Source: Chamaea fasciata (taxonomy: Eukaryota; Chordata; Aves; Passeriformes; Sylviidae). From it: 64,000 bases of DNA. A model generated the notes under the pieces. The model was not told the origin of the DNA. It saw only the letters and a list, made by a program, of their open reading frames with translations, and did no database searches. Shown here piece after piece: positions 11,484-21,803 of this stretch. The DNA lies in the NCBI GenBank assembly GCA_029207755.1, contig JARCOQ010000002.1, positions 112,889,745 through 112,953,744 of the forward strand, in the 5' to 3' direction. The position numbers and the translations under genes are program-made. Each line of letters begins with the position of its first letter. Position 1 is the stretch's first letter.

Positions 11484-11934
11484 AGCCAAACAGCAGCTGT
11501 GCCCTTTACAGAGGGGTTCACTGGCTATGAAGGAGACTCTCCATCCCTGGAGAGGAAAACCCAGCGTAGGGAATGTCCCACGCTGTTATCAGGCTGAATG
11601 AGTTGTTTTGTAAATCTCAGTGTTGGCATAGGCAGGAGTGAGCGCATCATGCCACTGGGCTATGTGTGCGGCTATATTTAGTTTTTCGGGTGTCTGAGAG
11701 CAATTTAAAGGATTTTCCCTAGCATTCACGCTTGTAAAGTTTGAAAAAAAACCCCAAACCAAACAACAACAACAAAAAAAAAAACCCAACCCACAGAACA
11801 AATCGCGTTTAAGGTGCAGAAACGCTATTTTTTTTTTGTGCTGTTTTCTTTTTCTTTTTTTTTTTTTTTTTGCGTAATTTGTTGTTTATCGCTTCACATT
11901 TTCTCATCGGCCTTTTTGTTTCTGGCTCCTTTGT
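11484..11934. other. Non-coding spacer ending in A/C-rich and T-rich tracts
   Basis: An A/C-rich tract (about 11743-11792) and a T-rich tract (about 11827-11871) lie directly before the CpG island. Minus-strand frames here are low complexity (Cys/Phe) and reflect these tracts. Confidence 0.6.
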
Positions 11935-12270
11935 GTTCACGGCCTCCCAGCCTCGTTAGCTCGGCGGTGCCGTCCCGCTCGGCTGGTGGTGACAGGCTGT
12001 CAGGGCGCTGCGGATCTCCCCGCCGCAGAGCCCCGGCAGTGACAAACACTGACTCACCGCCCGGCGCCGGCCCAGAAACACACACACACACAAAAAAAAA
12101 TAAATCACAAACCTGACCTCCGAGGAGTACCAGAAACTCCTCCAGCTGCTGCCCTCCCCCGTGTCCGTCTCTTCCGCTCACCCCTGCTCCCACAGCCGCG
12201 GTTGTGAGCAGAGTTCCCCGGGCTGCGGCGGGTGCCGAGCTCCGGCGCCGCCGGGAGATGCCCGCTCAAC
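11935..12270. promoter_or_regulatory. CpG island, candidate promoter
   Basis: I count about 30 CpG dinucleotides in roughly 340 bp, with high G+C, in a window that is otherwise CpG-poor and AT-rich. Clusters lie at 11954-11981, 12005-12035, 12056-12070, 12159-12176 and 12196-12264. A short (CA)n-A run (12079-12100) interrupts it. An AP-1-like TGACTCA lies near 12050-12056. CpG islands in vertebrates usually mark promoters of genes or long non-coding RNAs, or distal regulatory elements. No start codon with a believable reading frame is visible, so transcript direction is unknown. The 99-codon minus-strand frame (11894-12193) and the 61-codon plus-strand frame (from 12161) show no known domain. 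Confidence 0.65.
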
Positions 12271-12347
12271 AGAGCAGCCATTAATGAATGTTAATTTTTT
12301 TTTCTGCCTTTTCCCCCAGTTGTACCTTATCTCTCTCTCCATATAGC

Positions 12348-12824
12348 TGTCGATGCCTTTTTGGGCTACCTAAAGACAGAGGCCAGGTAAAATTAAGGGA
12401 ATAAAAAGAGGTTATATTTATTTGAAGGGCCTTCAGGGTACATTTCAGGCAGATGGAGCCCCCTCAGGGGCTACACCCATAAATGCACAACGAGTCACAG
12501 GTTTTCACACTTTTATAAGTTTGGTCCATTTGCGTACTGGGGGTTAATCTTCTAGTTACAGGTTCAGGTAATGAAGTAATTTACCTCAAGTTTGCTCCCC
12601 TCAACTCACTTTCATTTATGTTTCTCAGGGCCTGGGACTGACAGTGGGACAGTGAGCCCTTGATTCTCAGGCCTGGAGAGGAATTGTTGCATCTGACCAA
12701 AATGGGAAAGCAGTAGCTAACACCCTCGTTTTTCACACACTCTATATGGAGTTTGGAGTTATACACTAAAGAATTGCAGGATTACAAATATGTGAAAAGT
12801 ATAAAAAGCTAAAATCCTGAGGCA
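12348..12824 (-). mobile_element. Solo LTR of an endogenous retrovirus
   Basis: The segment has retroviral-LTR ends (plus strand TGTCGATGCC ... CTGAGGCA, i.e. TG...CA). On the minus strand it has LTR organisation: a TATAAAA box near 12510-12516, an AATAAA polyadenylation signal near 12418-12423, and about 70 bp to the ACA end, giving U3-R-U5 of plausible size (477 bp). Flanking TAGC (left) and TGGC (right) would be a 4-bp target duplication with one mismatch, which is weak support for these edges. No internal retroviral genes adjoin it, so it is a recombined solo LTR. It resembles passerine LTRs I remember, but I cannot name the family. Its promoter would fire leftward toward the CpG island. 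Confidence 0.65.
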
Positions 12825-13200
12825 TGGCTGTGTTCGCCGGGAACACCGTTGTTCCCAGTGCCAGCTGGGCACCTCGGGAATGCTGGAGGAACGGTGAATT
12901 CTGCACATCCCTGGGAAGGGTTACAGACAGGGACATCACTGGTGCAGGTGCAGCTCAGAGCAGCTGGAAAAAAAAAAATCTGAAAGCTTCATTGCATTCA
13001 GTGCCTTAAAAAAAAAAATCAGTTGTGTGGCTATTTCTTTGCTGAAAGGTTTGGAGGGTGGTCACAGTGCAGCGGAAAACACTACATCAAGTTGATGGGA
13101 AGAACCTAGAGGAGGTGAGCGGTGTCACTTGCCAGGGGAACTAATTTTATTTTCCAGAGAGGGGGGGGAAAGGAAGGTCGTGCAGTACAAAGCTGGGCAG
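12825..13200. other. Non-coding spacer
   Basis: Two short A-runs (near 12969 and 13010) and an AG-rich stretch near 13160. No gene or repeat family was recognised. Confidence 0.5.
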
Positions 13201-13560
13201 AGGCTGAAATTGCATTTTGCCACTTAATTAACAAGCAGCCAATCCATAACCTGGAGCTGTCCTGCAGCCCCATAATTGGGAGCAACCCGTTTTCTCCAAC
13301 CCTCAGAGCTCCCCACACATGACATGAGGTATCAGAGTGTGTGACAGATCACCAGTGTGGGACACCTGAGCTTCCATGTGTGCCACCCCTAGCTGATCAG
13401 TTTAATTCCCTAATTAATTATTGATAGGTGCTGAGGCATCCATTGCTTTTATTTTTAAAATTTAATTTTAATTAATGATTGGAGGAATGCATTGGTTTAT
13501 TTGGAAAAAAGAAGTAAGAGGGATGAAAGAGCTTTCCTTAATTAAGCCTGTTATTTGCGG
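13201..13560. promoter_or_regulatory. Candidate regulatory block with TAATTA cluster
   Basis: Five TAATTA homeodomain-type core sites lie at 13225-13230, 13411-13416, 13415-13420 (overlapping), 13469-13474 and 13539-13544, with further ATTA/ATTG half sites between them. Clusters like this occur in homeobox-responsive enhancers. The local AT richness raises the chance expectation, so this is a lead, not a demonstrated element. Confidence 0.25.
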
Positions 13561-16500
13561 TGTTTTTGCTGGGAAATATTTGAATGAATATTTCAGAGGA
13601 CTTCATTAAAAAAAAAAAAAAGGAACTCACAAAACATCAGTCTCATAAGATGATGAAAATGGAAGAAATGCTGATGAAAAATAGTAAGAAAGAGAGGGCA
13701 GATGAATCTGGGGGAAGAGCATTTCAACAAATGGATTCCTGCTCTCCTCAGAAGGTCTGCTTCCTAACCTGCATCTGCAGGCAGCACTGACTGGAGAAAT
13801 GAGATGACAGCTCCTCCCTCCCCCCTCTGACTGTGCCCCTGAGGACTCGAAGATGTTTAATTTGATATGCTTTTGAGTCCTCCCCCCACCATCTCCGATC
13901 TCCAGGGATATTTTATCACTCAACACTGTTAAAATTTAGATGTTGTTATCCCACTACCTCAGCTGAGTTTGTGCTTCGTGTATTTTTTTTCCCTTCATCA
14001 AAAGGTAAAGCACGCAGAAGGTCCAAAATATGCACAAACCTAGGTTTTTAAAGGCAAACTATAAGCAAATATAGGTTTCAGGAAGCAAAGGCTTCTGCAG
14101 GCTCCAGGTTCTGCTTTTCCATGGATCACTGGGTTAACTAAAGCCTATGAGAAGGCTCTCGGTGGTGTGATGGTTGTGACAGGTATTAGATTGGAGGGAA
14201 AAATAGACAAAAAGAACTATCATTCAAAATGACACGAGGTTGGTGCTTAAAAAAGGGAAGAAGGGTCCTGAGCTTAGGTAGAAAATGTTACTCCTGGTTT
14301 ACTACTGCTTCAGGCCATTATGGGTGGGCAGTAGTAAATCAGATGCTCAGCCTTTTCTTCTCAAGTTCGTTTACTCATAGAATTTTTAAAAAATAGATCA
14401 ATTTTCCTCACCTGAAGGAGAAAAAAAAGAGAAGAGCTAAAATTAAATCGAACAGCCTCTTTGAGTGATCACAGACACCTCCTGATGTTTAGAATTTTTC
14501 AAGACTATGGGAAAGACCATGAGGTTCAGTGTATGGATACCCTTAATGTTCTTCGATGAGCCAATATTTGGGGTGGGCATTTTATTACAGGAGGAGCTGA
14601 TGAATGATGTAGACAGGTGAATGATGTACTGTAAAAATAAGCTTAGTGAAGCTGCCAGAAGCAGCCCTGGTTGTGAAAAGCTGGCAGAAATTGCCCTTGC
14701 AGCAATTAAGACCTGCTTGGGTGTCAGTGTCATTAGCCATTGTTTTTAATGCTGCTGCATGCTTATAGGAAAGGGAGAAAGCTCCCTGGACACAAGACCT
14801 CATTGAAGGTGTCTTTATTGTGTGGTTTTCAGCTGTGGAATATTGCCAGCAGTTTTGGGGGTTTTTTTTCAATCTTAAATAAAAGGGAGGGTGGAAGGGA
14901 ATTGTATAGGGCAAGGAGTAGCAACACTTTATCCCGTGATGTACCTGAGCGTTCAGTTCCACACTTGGTGTAGTGATTTCATAATTTCAAGTCTCAACAC
15001 TGAGGATTTTTGTTTGCTGATGATGCATTGCTGACTCCTATAAAACCATGAGAGAAATCTGGTCAGGGCTGTCCCTAATGGAGAAGCCCTGGATCAGCAT
15101 TTTACTGGTGCCCTTTTGTGGGGATAGGTTATCCACGATGCTGTGGCAAAGCCCACATCTCACTACCATCCCTCCTGGTTAGATTTGGCACCTCCAAGAA
15201 GCCCATAAAAAGTCACATGGCTCAACTCCTCTTAATGAAATACAAACTGAGATTCAGGTTAGCATTTCACAGTTTCATCCTTACTGGTTTCTGTATTATC
15301 TACAACAATGAGGCCTCGTTTCCCAGTTCTTCTGCAGTCTCAGAAATGACACTGCCTAAGTTTATATTAATGTTTCATTTTCAGGCTGTGCTAGAAATTA
15401 ATTAAATAATGAAGCTTTAGATTTAGATGCAGTATTACTGTAGGGGGAAGATTAGCAGCAAATTCTGCAAGCGTGGGGGTCAGAACAAACAAGGTTTTTG
15501 AGCCTATGCCTAATTTTGGGAAAGCACAGAGGTGTAGGAAGATATTTATGATCCAGAGACTAAAAGGAACTCCTTAAATTGTCTTCCAAACTTCTGTTAG
15601 AGGTTGAATCTAGGTGGGTGCACAGGCTTCTTCCATGTTTAGAGCTTAAATGTTAATTTTTAGTTGAATCCAAAGGTTCTTTTGGAAACACACGAAATGC
15701 AAGCTGCAAGCAGCCACAATGCTGAGGGGAATGCAGAGAGGAAAATCCATATCTGAATTCCTCTGGCTGAGACAGTGCTCAATGTGAGCTGGTTTAGGTT
15801 TTTTCTCTTTTCCCTGGAACATTGCAGTAAGGAGCCCCTCTCCTTTTTGATAAGATTGAGTTGCAAATGGATTAGTTTGAAGAACTCGGAATAAATGAGA
15901 TCTGCAAAGGTTCCTCTTTTCTCTTAGGGTTAATCTCCCCCCCTTCCACTTTCATTTTCATGCTGCAATATCAACAAAGACTTGACTACACTAAAATCAA
16001 AGCAGCTGGGGAAGGGGGGAATAGAGAAAAGCAAACAGAAGGTCAGTTACTGTATTTATTCCTGCACATATTTGCTTATTTTTCTCTCCCCTTGTGCTTC
16101 CTTTATATGATTTTTAGCAGTTTCCATCAGGTGGGTACATTATCTGATGCAGTATCATTACATTGTAGAGATTGCAGCACTTCTGCAGTTTCCTGGATGT
16201 CATTCTGCCAGATATGTGAGCCTACAGCAGTTTGCATTTGTTACCCTTTCTAGTGTGCTCAAAATATCTCCCAGTATTCATGTACAGATATGAAAGATTG
16301 CTTCCCATAGAGATGAATTGAACCATCTTGTCATACCTATAAAAATCAATGTATTTTTGGAAAGGGTAGACATATGAGGAATAAACCAGAATCCAGATAT
16401 TCTCGGCATTTTATAGTGCTGTCAAAACTCTGAATTATTGCGACAGAAGTCATGGATCTTAAAATGAGTGTTTTCAGCATAGTCTCCATTTTGGTGGAGG

Positions 16501-17177
16501 GAATCTCCAATTAGGAAAGCTGGGATTTGTGATTCCACTGGTAATGTCTACATTTCACACACAACTTGTGCTGTGTGTCTTTTTCCCTGACATCTGCCTG
16601 TGATTAATCACCGCTTTTCTCATGACTCAGAAAGAAATACAAATGTCTGAGAAATAAAGGATTCTTTTTCCTCTACCCTTCTCCTTTCTCTGTCGGTCTT
16701 TGCTGAACAAGTATGTCTGCATTTTTTTTTTTCCTGAGCTGTGTTTTCTATTCCTTATGCCATTTTACAGTGGTAGTGAATGCAGAAATGCTGCAAAGCA
16801 CCTGGGGAAAAATCCTCACCTGCAGCATGCTCAGCTCCTGCACCCTGCCTGGCATAAAACCAGAGGCAAGCTGAGGCAGAGGAAATAAAGAAAATCATGT
16901 ATTTCACGGGAGAAGGCAGTTTGCTGCAACAGATCTATCTCATTAGTGCTGTGATGACATTAGATGCCAGGATATTCCATTTTAACTAGATCATAAATTT
17001 GACTTTGCCTAAAGGATCCATCATCAGTGATGTCTGTGTTCCAGTAGCCTCTTTATGGTTTGCAATCTCAACTTTGGCCTCCCTCTTCCCCAGACAGGTT
17101 TTATCCAGAAAGGAGAACTTGGTGCTCTTACAAATTAGGACTGGAGTGCAAAGCTGGATTCTTGTTGCCTCTCTCCT
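13561..17177. other. Non-coding DNA, no gene or repeat family recognised
   Basis: About 3.6 kb of AT-rich sequence. Poly-A runs lie near 13606-13621 and poly-T runs near 13981 and 16722. Open frames up to 125 codons (14585-14962, minus) have no recognisable domain. CA/TG dinucleotides appear common and CpG rare, as in methylated vertebrate DNA. Confidence 0.5.
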
Positions 17178-17267
17178 GTTGACAAATGTTCTTCCTTCTA
17201 ATCTAGCTAGCTGACAAGGAAATGAATTAAACATTAGCTGAATTGGTGAACTAAGTGTTGAAATCTT
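17178..17267 (+). repeat. Diverged dispersed element, copy A
   Basis: This ~90-bp block aligns by eye with 21709-21803 in the same orientation. Shared blocks in order are GTTGAYAAATGTTCT, a CTTYT/ATCT stretch, the identical ATGAATTAAACATTA, a TTGAA/CTGAA stretch, and GAAATCTT at the end. It does not match CR1 or an LTR. It may be an old unnamed interspersed repeat or a duplicated non-coding element. Confidence 0.45.
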
Positions 17268-18954
17268 TTCCTTGTGAAAGGAAAAAGCATTTCACCTGGC
17301 AGGTGTTTAACAGCCATTTGGTAGGTCAAGATTAAAGGAAAATGGGATAATTGTGTTTTATTAAAAATGGAAGAAACCGGCAAACTTTTTCTTGAACATC
17401 TTTTCTGTAGCAATTGCTTTCCTAATAAAAATTTCGTTCTCCAACTGCAGCAATCACAAATGTCATTTTACACTCTTTAGGGGAAAAAGCAGACAGGCAG
17501 AGACACAAGAATAAGTAGTGGAAGTAATTAATTTAAAGAGAAGTGATACGGCAAACTGCTGCACACTGGTAGATTTACCTAACTACTACGACAAAAATTC
17601 TTGAGATTTATCAGAATTTTTTATTATTAAGCTAATCCCATGGTAACACTACTGTTTTAACTGCACACTTGCTTGTATAGCTCCCTCCCAGGGTGGAAGT
17701 GAGGTTTATGGTGGGGATTTGCTTCTTGAGTGGCATCTCAATGCTTCTGAAAATCAAAAAATTTGAATAATTTCAGCTGATTGTTGCTATAAGGTGCCAA
17801 CTTGACAAGTTAGATAAGTACAGACGTGGACTGAGGTGGATGAAATACTCTAAAGCATGTATGGCATTACACTCACCAAGCCAAACTGATCTTCATTAAA
17901 ATTTCCTGTACATACGGGATATTTTCTTTTACTGCTGGAAAAATTCTGCCATTAATTTACTTTCTTTTTGTATCTTTGTGGAAAAGTGTGCTGAAAGGCA
18001 AAATTGAAATGGAGAGGTTAGTAAGAGTAAGCTGAAGATGCCAAGGTCCCAGTTAATACAAAATCCTTTACTTTTCCTATAAGCACAGCTGGATAATTTT
18101 AGGATCATAGATACAGCATTAAAAAAAAAATACAGCTGCAGTGGCCACTTTCACAGTAATGAGTGCAGAGCTCCTTTTTTTTAATCCGTGGGATGCTTTA
18201 CTGGGGAGTTCCTCACCGCACTTGCCTGCTCACAGTTCAGTGAGGCACTTTCAGGTTTGTTTTGTTCTCTCCCCACTTGGGCAGGTTTGATTTTTCCAGC
18301 TTGTGCCAGCCCTTCTGATCCAGGGAATCCCAAGAGATGGAAGTTGCACTTTGGTGCAGGGGATAATTTTCACACCATAACAATCCTGGATAATATAAAG
18401 GGAACTCTTTGAAGCAGATCCCACCAGAGTGAGAGGCTGTGTGAGTTTGAGTTAAAGCTGTGGCACCCCCTTCCAGACAATATCCCTCGGCCAGGGACTA
18501 GGACAGGATTTGTCCCTGCAAGGAAGGGAAGCAGTGCCTTACTTCTCCATGTGTGAAAAGTTGCCTCCAATTAAGATATCAGACAATATTTCAGAACAAA
18601 TGCTGATGTCTATACATAAGGGAGAGAACTCTTGGCAGCTGAATAACAATACCTCCTCAGTCCACTGCCTTTTGAAAGAAAAGCACAACTTCCCTTTTTG
18701 TCCTTATCTGAACTGTGCTTATGAGACTAGAAACATCCCTTCTGCTTTTATTTTCTCATGTACTCAGCATAATCTGATAAAAGTGAAAGAATCAAAATCC
18801 ATCACCTGATGTGGAGAAGTGTCATTTACTGCCTTATGGAGCTCTCAGTTTGCAGCTTCCTAGACAGGCTTTTCCTTAGGAGGGCTTAACCTGAGGCTGG
18901 TTGGTCTTTTCCCTCCAGATGACAAAAGTCCCATGGTGTTTGGAGCTCAGATCG
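17268..18954. other. Non-coding DNA
   Basis: No gene or known repeat. Frames at 18188-18412, 18370-18570 and 18510-18809 lack domains. A poly-A run lies near 18120-18129. Confidence 0.5.
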
Positions 18955-19115
18955 TTCCCTTCCCTTCCCTTCCCTTCCCTTCCCTTCCCTTCCCTTCCCT
19001 TCCCTTCCCTTCCCTTCCCTTCCCTTCCCTTCCCTTCCCTTCCCTTCCCTTCCCTTCCCTTCCCTTCCCTTCCCTTCCCTTCCCTTCCCTTCCCTTCCCT
19101 TCCCTTCCCTTCCCC
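18955..19115. repeat. (TTCCC)n pentanucleotide microsatellite, about 32 units
   Basis: About 160 bp of uninterrupted TTCCC/CCCTT units. The plus strand is pure pyrimidine and the minus strand pure purine, with the mirror symmetry favourable to intramolecular triplex (H-DNA). It abuts the 3' end of a minus-strand CR1 copy at 19116. Open frames through it (Phe-Pro-Ser or Gly-Arg-Glu repeats) are artefacts. Confidence 0.98.
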
Positions 19116-19368
19116 ACAGAATCATGGAATGGTTTGGGTTGGAAGAGACTTAAAAAATCATCTAATTCCAACCACCCTGCCATGGGCAGGGACAACATCC
19201 ACTATCCCAGGTTGCTCCAAGCCCTGTCCAACCTGGCCTAGGACACTTCCAGGGATGAGGCATCCATAGCTTCCCTGGGAAATCTGTGCCAGGGCATCAC
19301 CACTCTAATGGTAAAGAGTTTTTTCCGTATACCTACCCTAAATTTCCCACAGTATGTGGTCTGTTTCC
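19116..19368 (-). mobile_element. CR1 LINE 3' end between two microsatellites
   Basis: The left end reads ACAGAATCATGGAATGGTTT, GGGTTGGAAGAGACTTAAAA, then ATTCCAACCACCCTGCCATG, GGTTGCTCCAAGCCCTGTCC, ACTTCCAGGGATGAGGC and a CTTCCCTGGGAAATCTGTGC block. This is the reverse complement of the CR1 3' terminus. It is bounded by the TTCCC array on its 3' side and the TAA/TGA array on its 5'-truncated side. Confidence 0.92.

Positions 19369-19446
<78 letters not shown>
19369..19446. repeat. Compound microsatellite (TAA)16(TGA)10
   Basis: Sixteen TAA units (19369-19416) pass without interruption into ten TGA units (19417-19446), so one substitution type in the repeat unit seems to have spread and then expanded. 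Frames coding poly-Asn, poly-Asp, poly-Ile or poly-His here are translation artefacts. Confidence 0.97.
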
Positions 19447-19448
<2 letters not shown>

Positions 19449-20139
19449 TATATTTCCTTTCAAGCATTTTTGTTGGAGTGGGATTATTTTTAAAACAGGT
19501 TTGGCTCTGGGTGCATTCATCCTGTTTCCCAAACTGTCTGGTGGTCTAAGGACCATGAGAACCAGGCAAGAATAATGCCTGTGACCCTTTAACACAGGAC
19601 CTGATATTCCAGGTGAATCCTTTTGCATGTGAAGGATTGGTGCTGGGACCCGAATCCATAGGGAACAGCTTTGTTGGGCATGGGACTGTATGTGAGTCAA
19701 ATACAATCCTGATCTTTACATGGTTATTTCCCTCAGTGTTTTCCTTTCTATTGGTAGATTTATTGTAATTATGCAGACTAAACTGAATCCTGTGCTCTTC
19801 AGCCCACATCAGTGCTACACACCCCACCCCTGGGAAGGATGCACACTGTGGATGCCACCCATGGACACTCCATGGAATCCATTCCTGCCCATGGGCTGTG
19901 CAATCCCACAGTTAGCTGGGAAAGGATCTTGAGAGCTCATCTGTGCCATGCCCTGCCTGAGGGCAGGATCCCCTGACACCTGTGCCATTTCTGAGGGATG
20001 CTGAACTTTCCCTGTGCTTCTTGCTTCTGATTAAACTGCCTGAACTGAAACTAAATCCACCCAGTCAAACCCATGGTGGATGGAGCAAATCTTTTCTCTC
20101 TTCCACTCTCCACATTGGAAACTGCTGGTTTATCTTCCA
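19447..20139. other. Non-coding spacer
   Basis: The part around 19790-19980 is richer in G+C with CCATGG/CCCATGG motifs. Frames up to 112 codons have no domain. No repeat family was recognised with confidence. Confidence 0.5.
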
Positions 20140-20226
20140 AAATATCTTCTTGTTTAGACTAAACAACATCCATTTCTCCAGCCTTTCTTCCCATGCCCTG
20201 TTTTCTAGACCTTCTCACGTTGTCAT
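20140..20226 (-). mobile_element. Degraded internal CR1 fragment
   Basis: The order TTTAGACTAAACAACATCCA, TTTCTCCAGCCTTTCTTCCC, then TTTTCTAGACCTTCTCACG fits the reverse complement of the CR1 region just upstream of its 3'-UTR (AGACTGAACAACCCCAG..., CTCAGCC..., CTCCAGACCCTTCAC...). Only about 85 bases are recognisable and the 3' terminus is missing. Confidence 0.5.
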
Positions 20227-20345
20227 GTCTAGCATTTAATACTTTAATTACTTGTTGATCCAGGTCAGTACTCTCAGCATTTAACTACTAAATTCTCATG
20301 ATACACAGCCAAACTTAGATATCTCTTCAGGGCATATCTAAAAAG

Positions 20346-20518
20346 AAAAAAAAAACCACACCCCCCCCCCCCAAAAAAAAAAAAAAAAACAACCAACCAA
20401 CCAAAACCCAAAACCCAAAACCCAAAACAAAACCAAAAAAAAACCCCAAACAAACAAACAAAAAAAAAAAACAAAAACAAAAAAAAACAACAACAACAAC
20501 AACAAAAAAAACAAACCA
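20346..20518. repeat. A/C-only low-complexity tract (173 bp)
   Basis: No G or T occurs for about 173 bases. In order there are an A run, C12 (20360-20372), a long A run, CAAC/CCAA repeats, three CCCAAAA units near 20408-20426, CAAA repeats and a (CAA)n run near 20488-20503. The minus strand therefore carries G12 plus a TTTTGGG-type triplet repeat, a potential G-quadruplex. Open frames through it are artefacts. Confidence 0.95.
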
Positions 20519-21708
20519 TGTGCCTTTTGATGTCTGTAATTGTCTCCGGTACAGTTTTCAAACCCTGGCATGAAAGATTCAGATTGTTGTGTACCCTAGC
20601 ACAGAACTGCTACTGATATAAAACAGTTTTCTGCTCAGGGTGGTGGTAACCAAGCAAAACTTCTCATAGTCAGTGGCATTTTGGTCTCTTGGCATATGCT
20701 GTGGACCTCGTCTTCAGTACAGGATGATGACCTTTGTGTGAAATAATTTGGCACCCTGAAAAGTGTGTAAAAATGTCACCTGCCTTTGTTCTGTGATTCC
20801 CACTGCTCCAGCATTTCACACAAAGGATTTGTGGTTCTGCTTCTTTGAAATCTCAGACATTTTGATATGAGAAGTTTCAAGATAAGGGGCGGGGCATATT
20901 TTTTACTGAAGTCCCACAACGGATCAAAATGCTGAGGATGCTCATTACATCAGATAGCCCTGATTTTGCTCACCGTCTGTCTTCACCAGCCTTTCCTAGT
21001 GGTGGACTTGGATCCACGTTTGGGTTTAAGAGGTTAATTTATAACTGTGAATAGCTGGATCTGCTGGTTAAGCAGAGGAAGCTGAAAAAAGAAACAGTAT
21101 AAAAAAGGAAACAATGAAAAAGCATTTACTGAGGCCTGCTGGGTGATTAGGTAGGCCATAGACATGAATTAGATTTTAAACTCTTATTTTTAGAGCCCTG
21201 GACATTTGAGTCATGGAGATAAAACACTGTATGTTCAGCAAGACAGATGCTTGCTGTCCAGAGAGGGATCCTGACAGTTCAGCAGGGAGTGCTTTACCAG
21301 CTTCTTAGGAGCAGCCATCATTCACTTGGATGGCCAGAAATCTACCTGATAACCACAAACACAGGGCTCAGGAAATAAAAGATTTTTAGTGGGACTAAAA
21401 TTAGTGGGATTTTTTGTGAGTTTTTTTAGCCGGCACGCACTTTGATACAGTGGGATTGTGTGTAGATTGCAGAATATCTTCGCTGAAAATCATGAAGATG
21501 CTTCAGTGTGGCTGCTGGCTTCACTGAGGAATTCCCTTCACCATATATTTCTTAGGCTAATATTTTATTTGATCATCTGCAAAACTTAATGCAGCCCTGG
21601 AAAACAAAGGGCAGATGACATTTTGGTTGTGCTCAGACACAGCGCCTTGCATCTCAAAAAGATGGTAATATTGGAACAAGAAGTGTTTGTTTTTGCTGTG
21701 GTTCTGCT
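20519..21708. other. Non-coding DNA, nothing recognised
   Basis: AT-rich with a few isolated CpGs near 20890, 21019 and 21431. No open frame of note and no known repeat. Confidence 0.5.
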
Positions 21709-21803
21709 GTTGATAAATGTTCTGTCTTTTCATCTTGCTTCAGGAAGAAAGCATGAATTAAACATTAATTGAACTGTATTGACTGCCAACATGTAGAAAT
21801 CTT
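21709..21803 (+). repeat. Diverged dispersed element, copy B
   Basis: This is the partner of 17178-17267, in the same orientation about 4.5 kb away. It shares ATGAATTAAACATTA exactly and the flanking blocks with substitutions and a small insertion before GTAGAAATCTT. Similarity is not obvious beyond about 95 bp on either side. Confidence 0.45.

Noticed and set aside
18886..19269. Frames with Gly-Arg-Glu or Phe-Pro-Ser repeats
   Set aside because: They are translations of the TTCCC microsatellite in different frames and strands.
19286..19706. Frames with poly-Asn/Asp, poly-Ile/Met and poly-His/Tyr
   Set aside because: They are translations of the compound TAA/TGA microsatellite.
20405..20430. 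Telomere-like CCCAAAA units
   Set aside because: Only three units inside an A/C low-complexity tract; vertebrate telomere repeat is CCCTAA, so an interstitial telomere is not supported.
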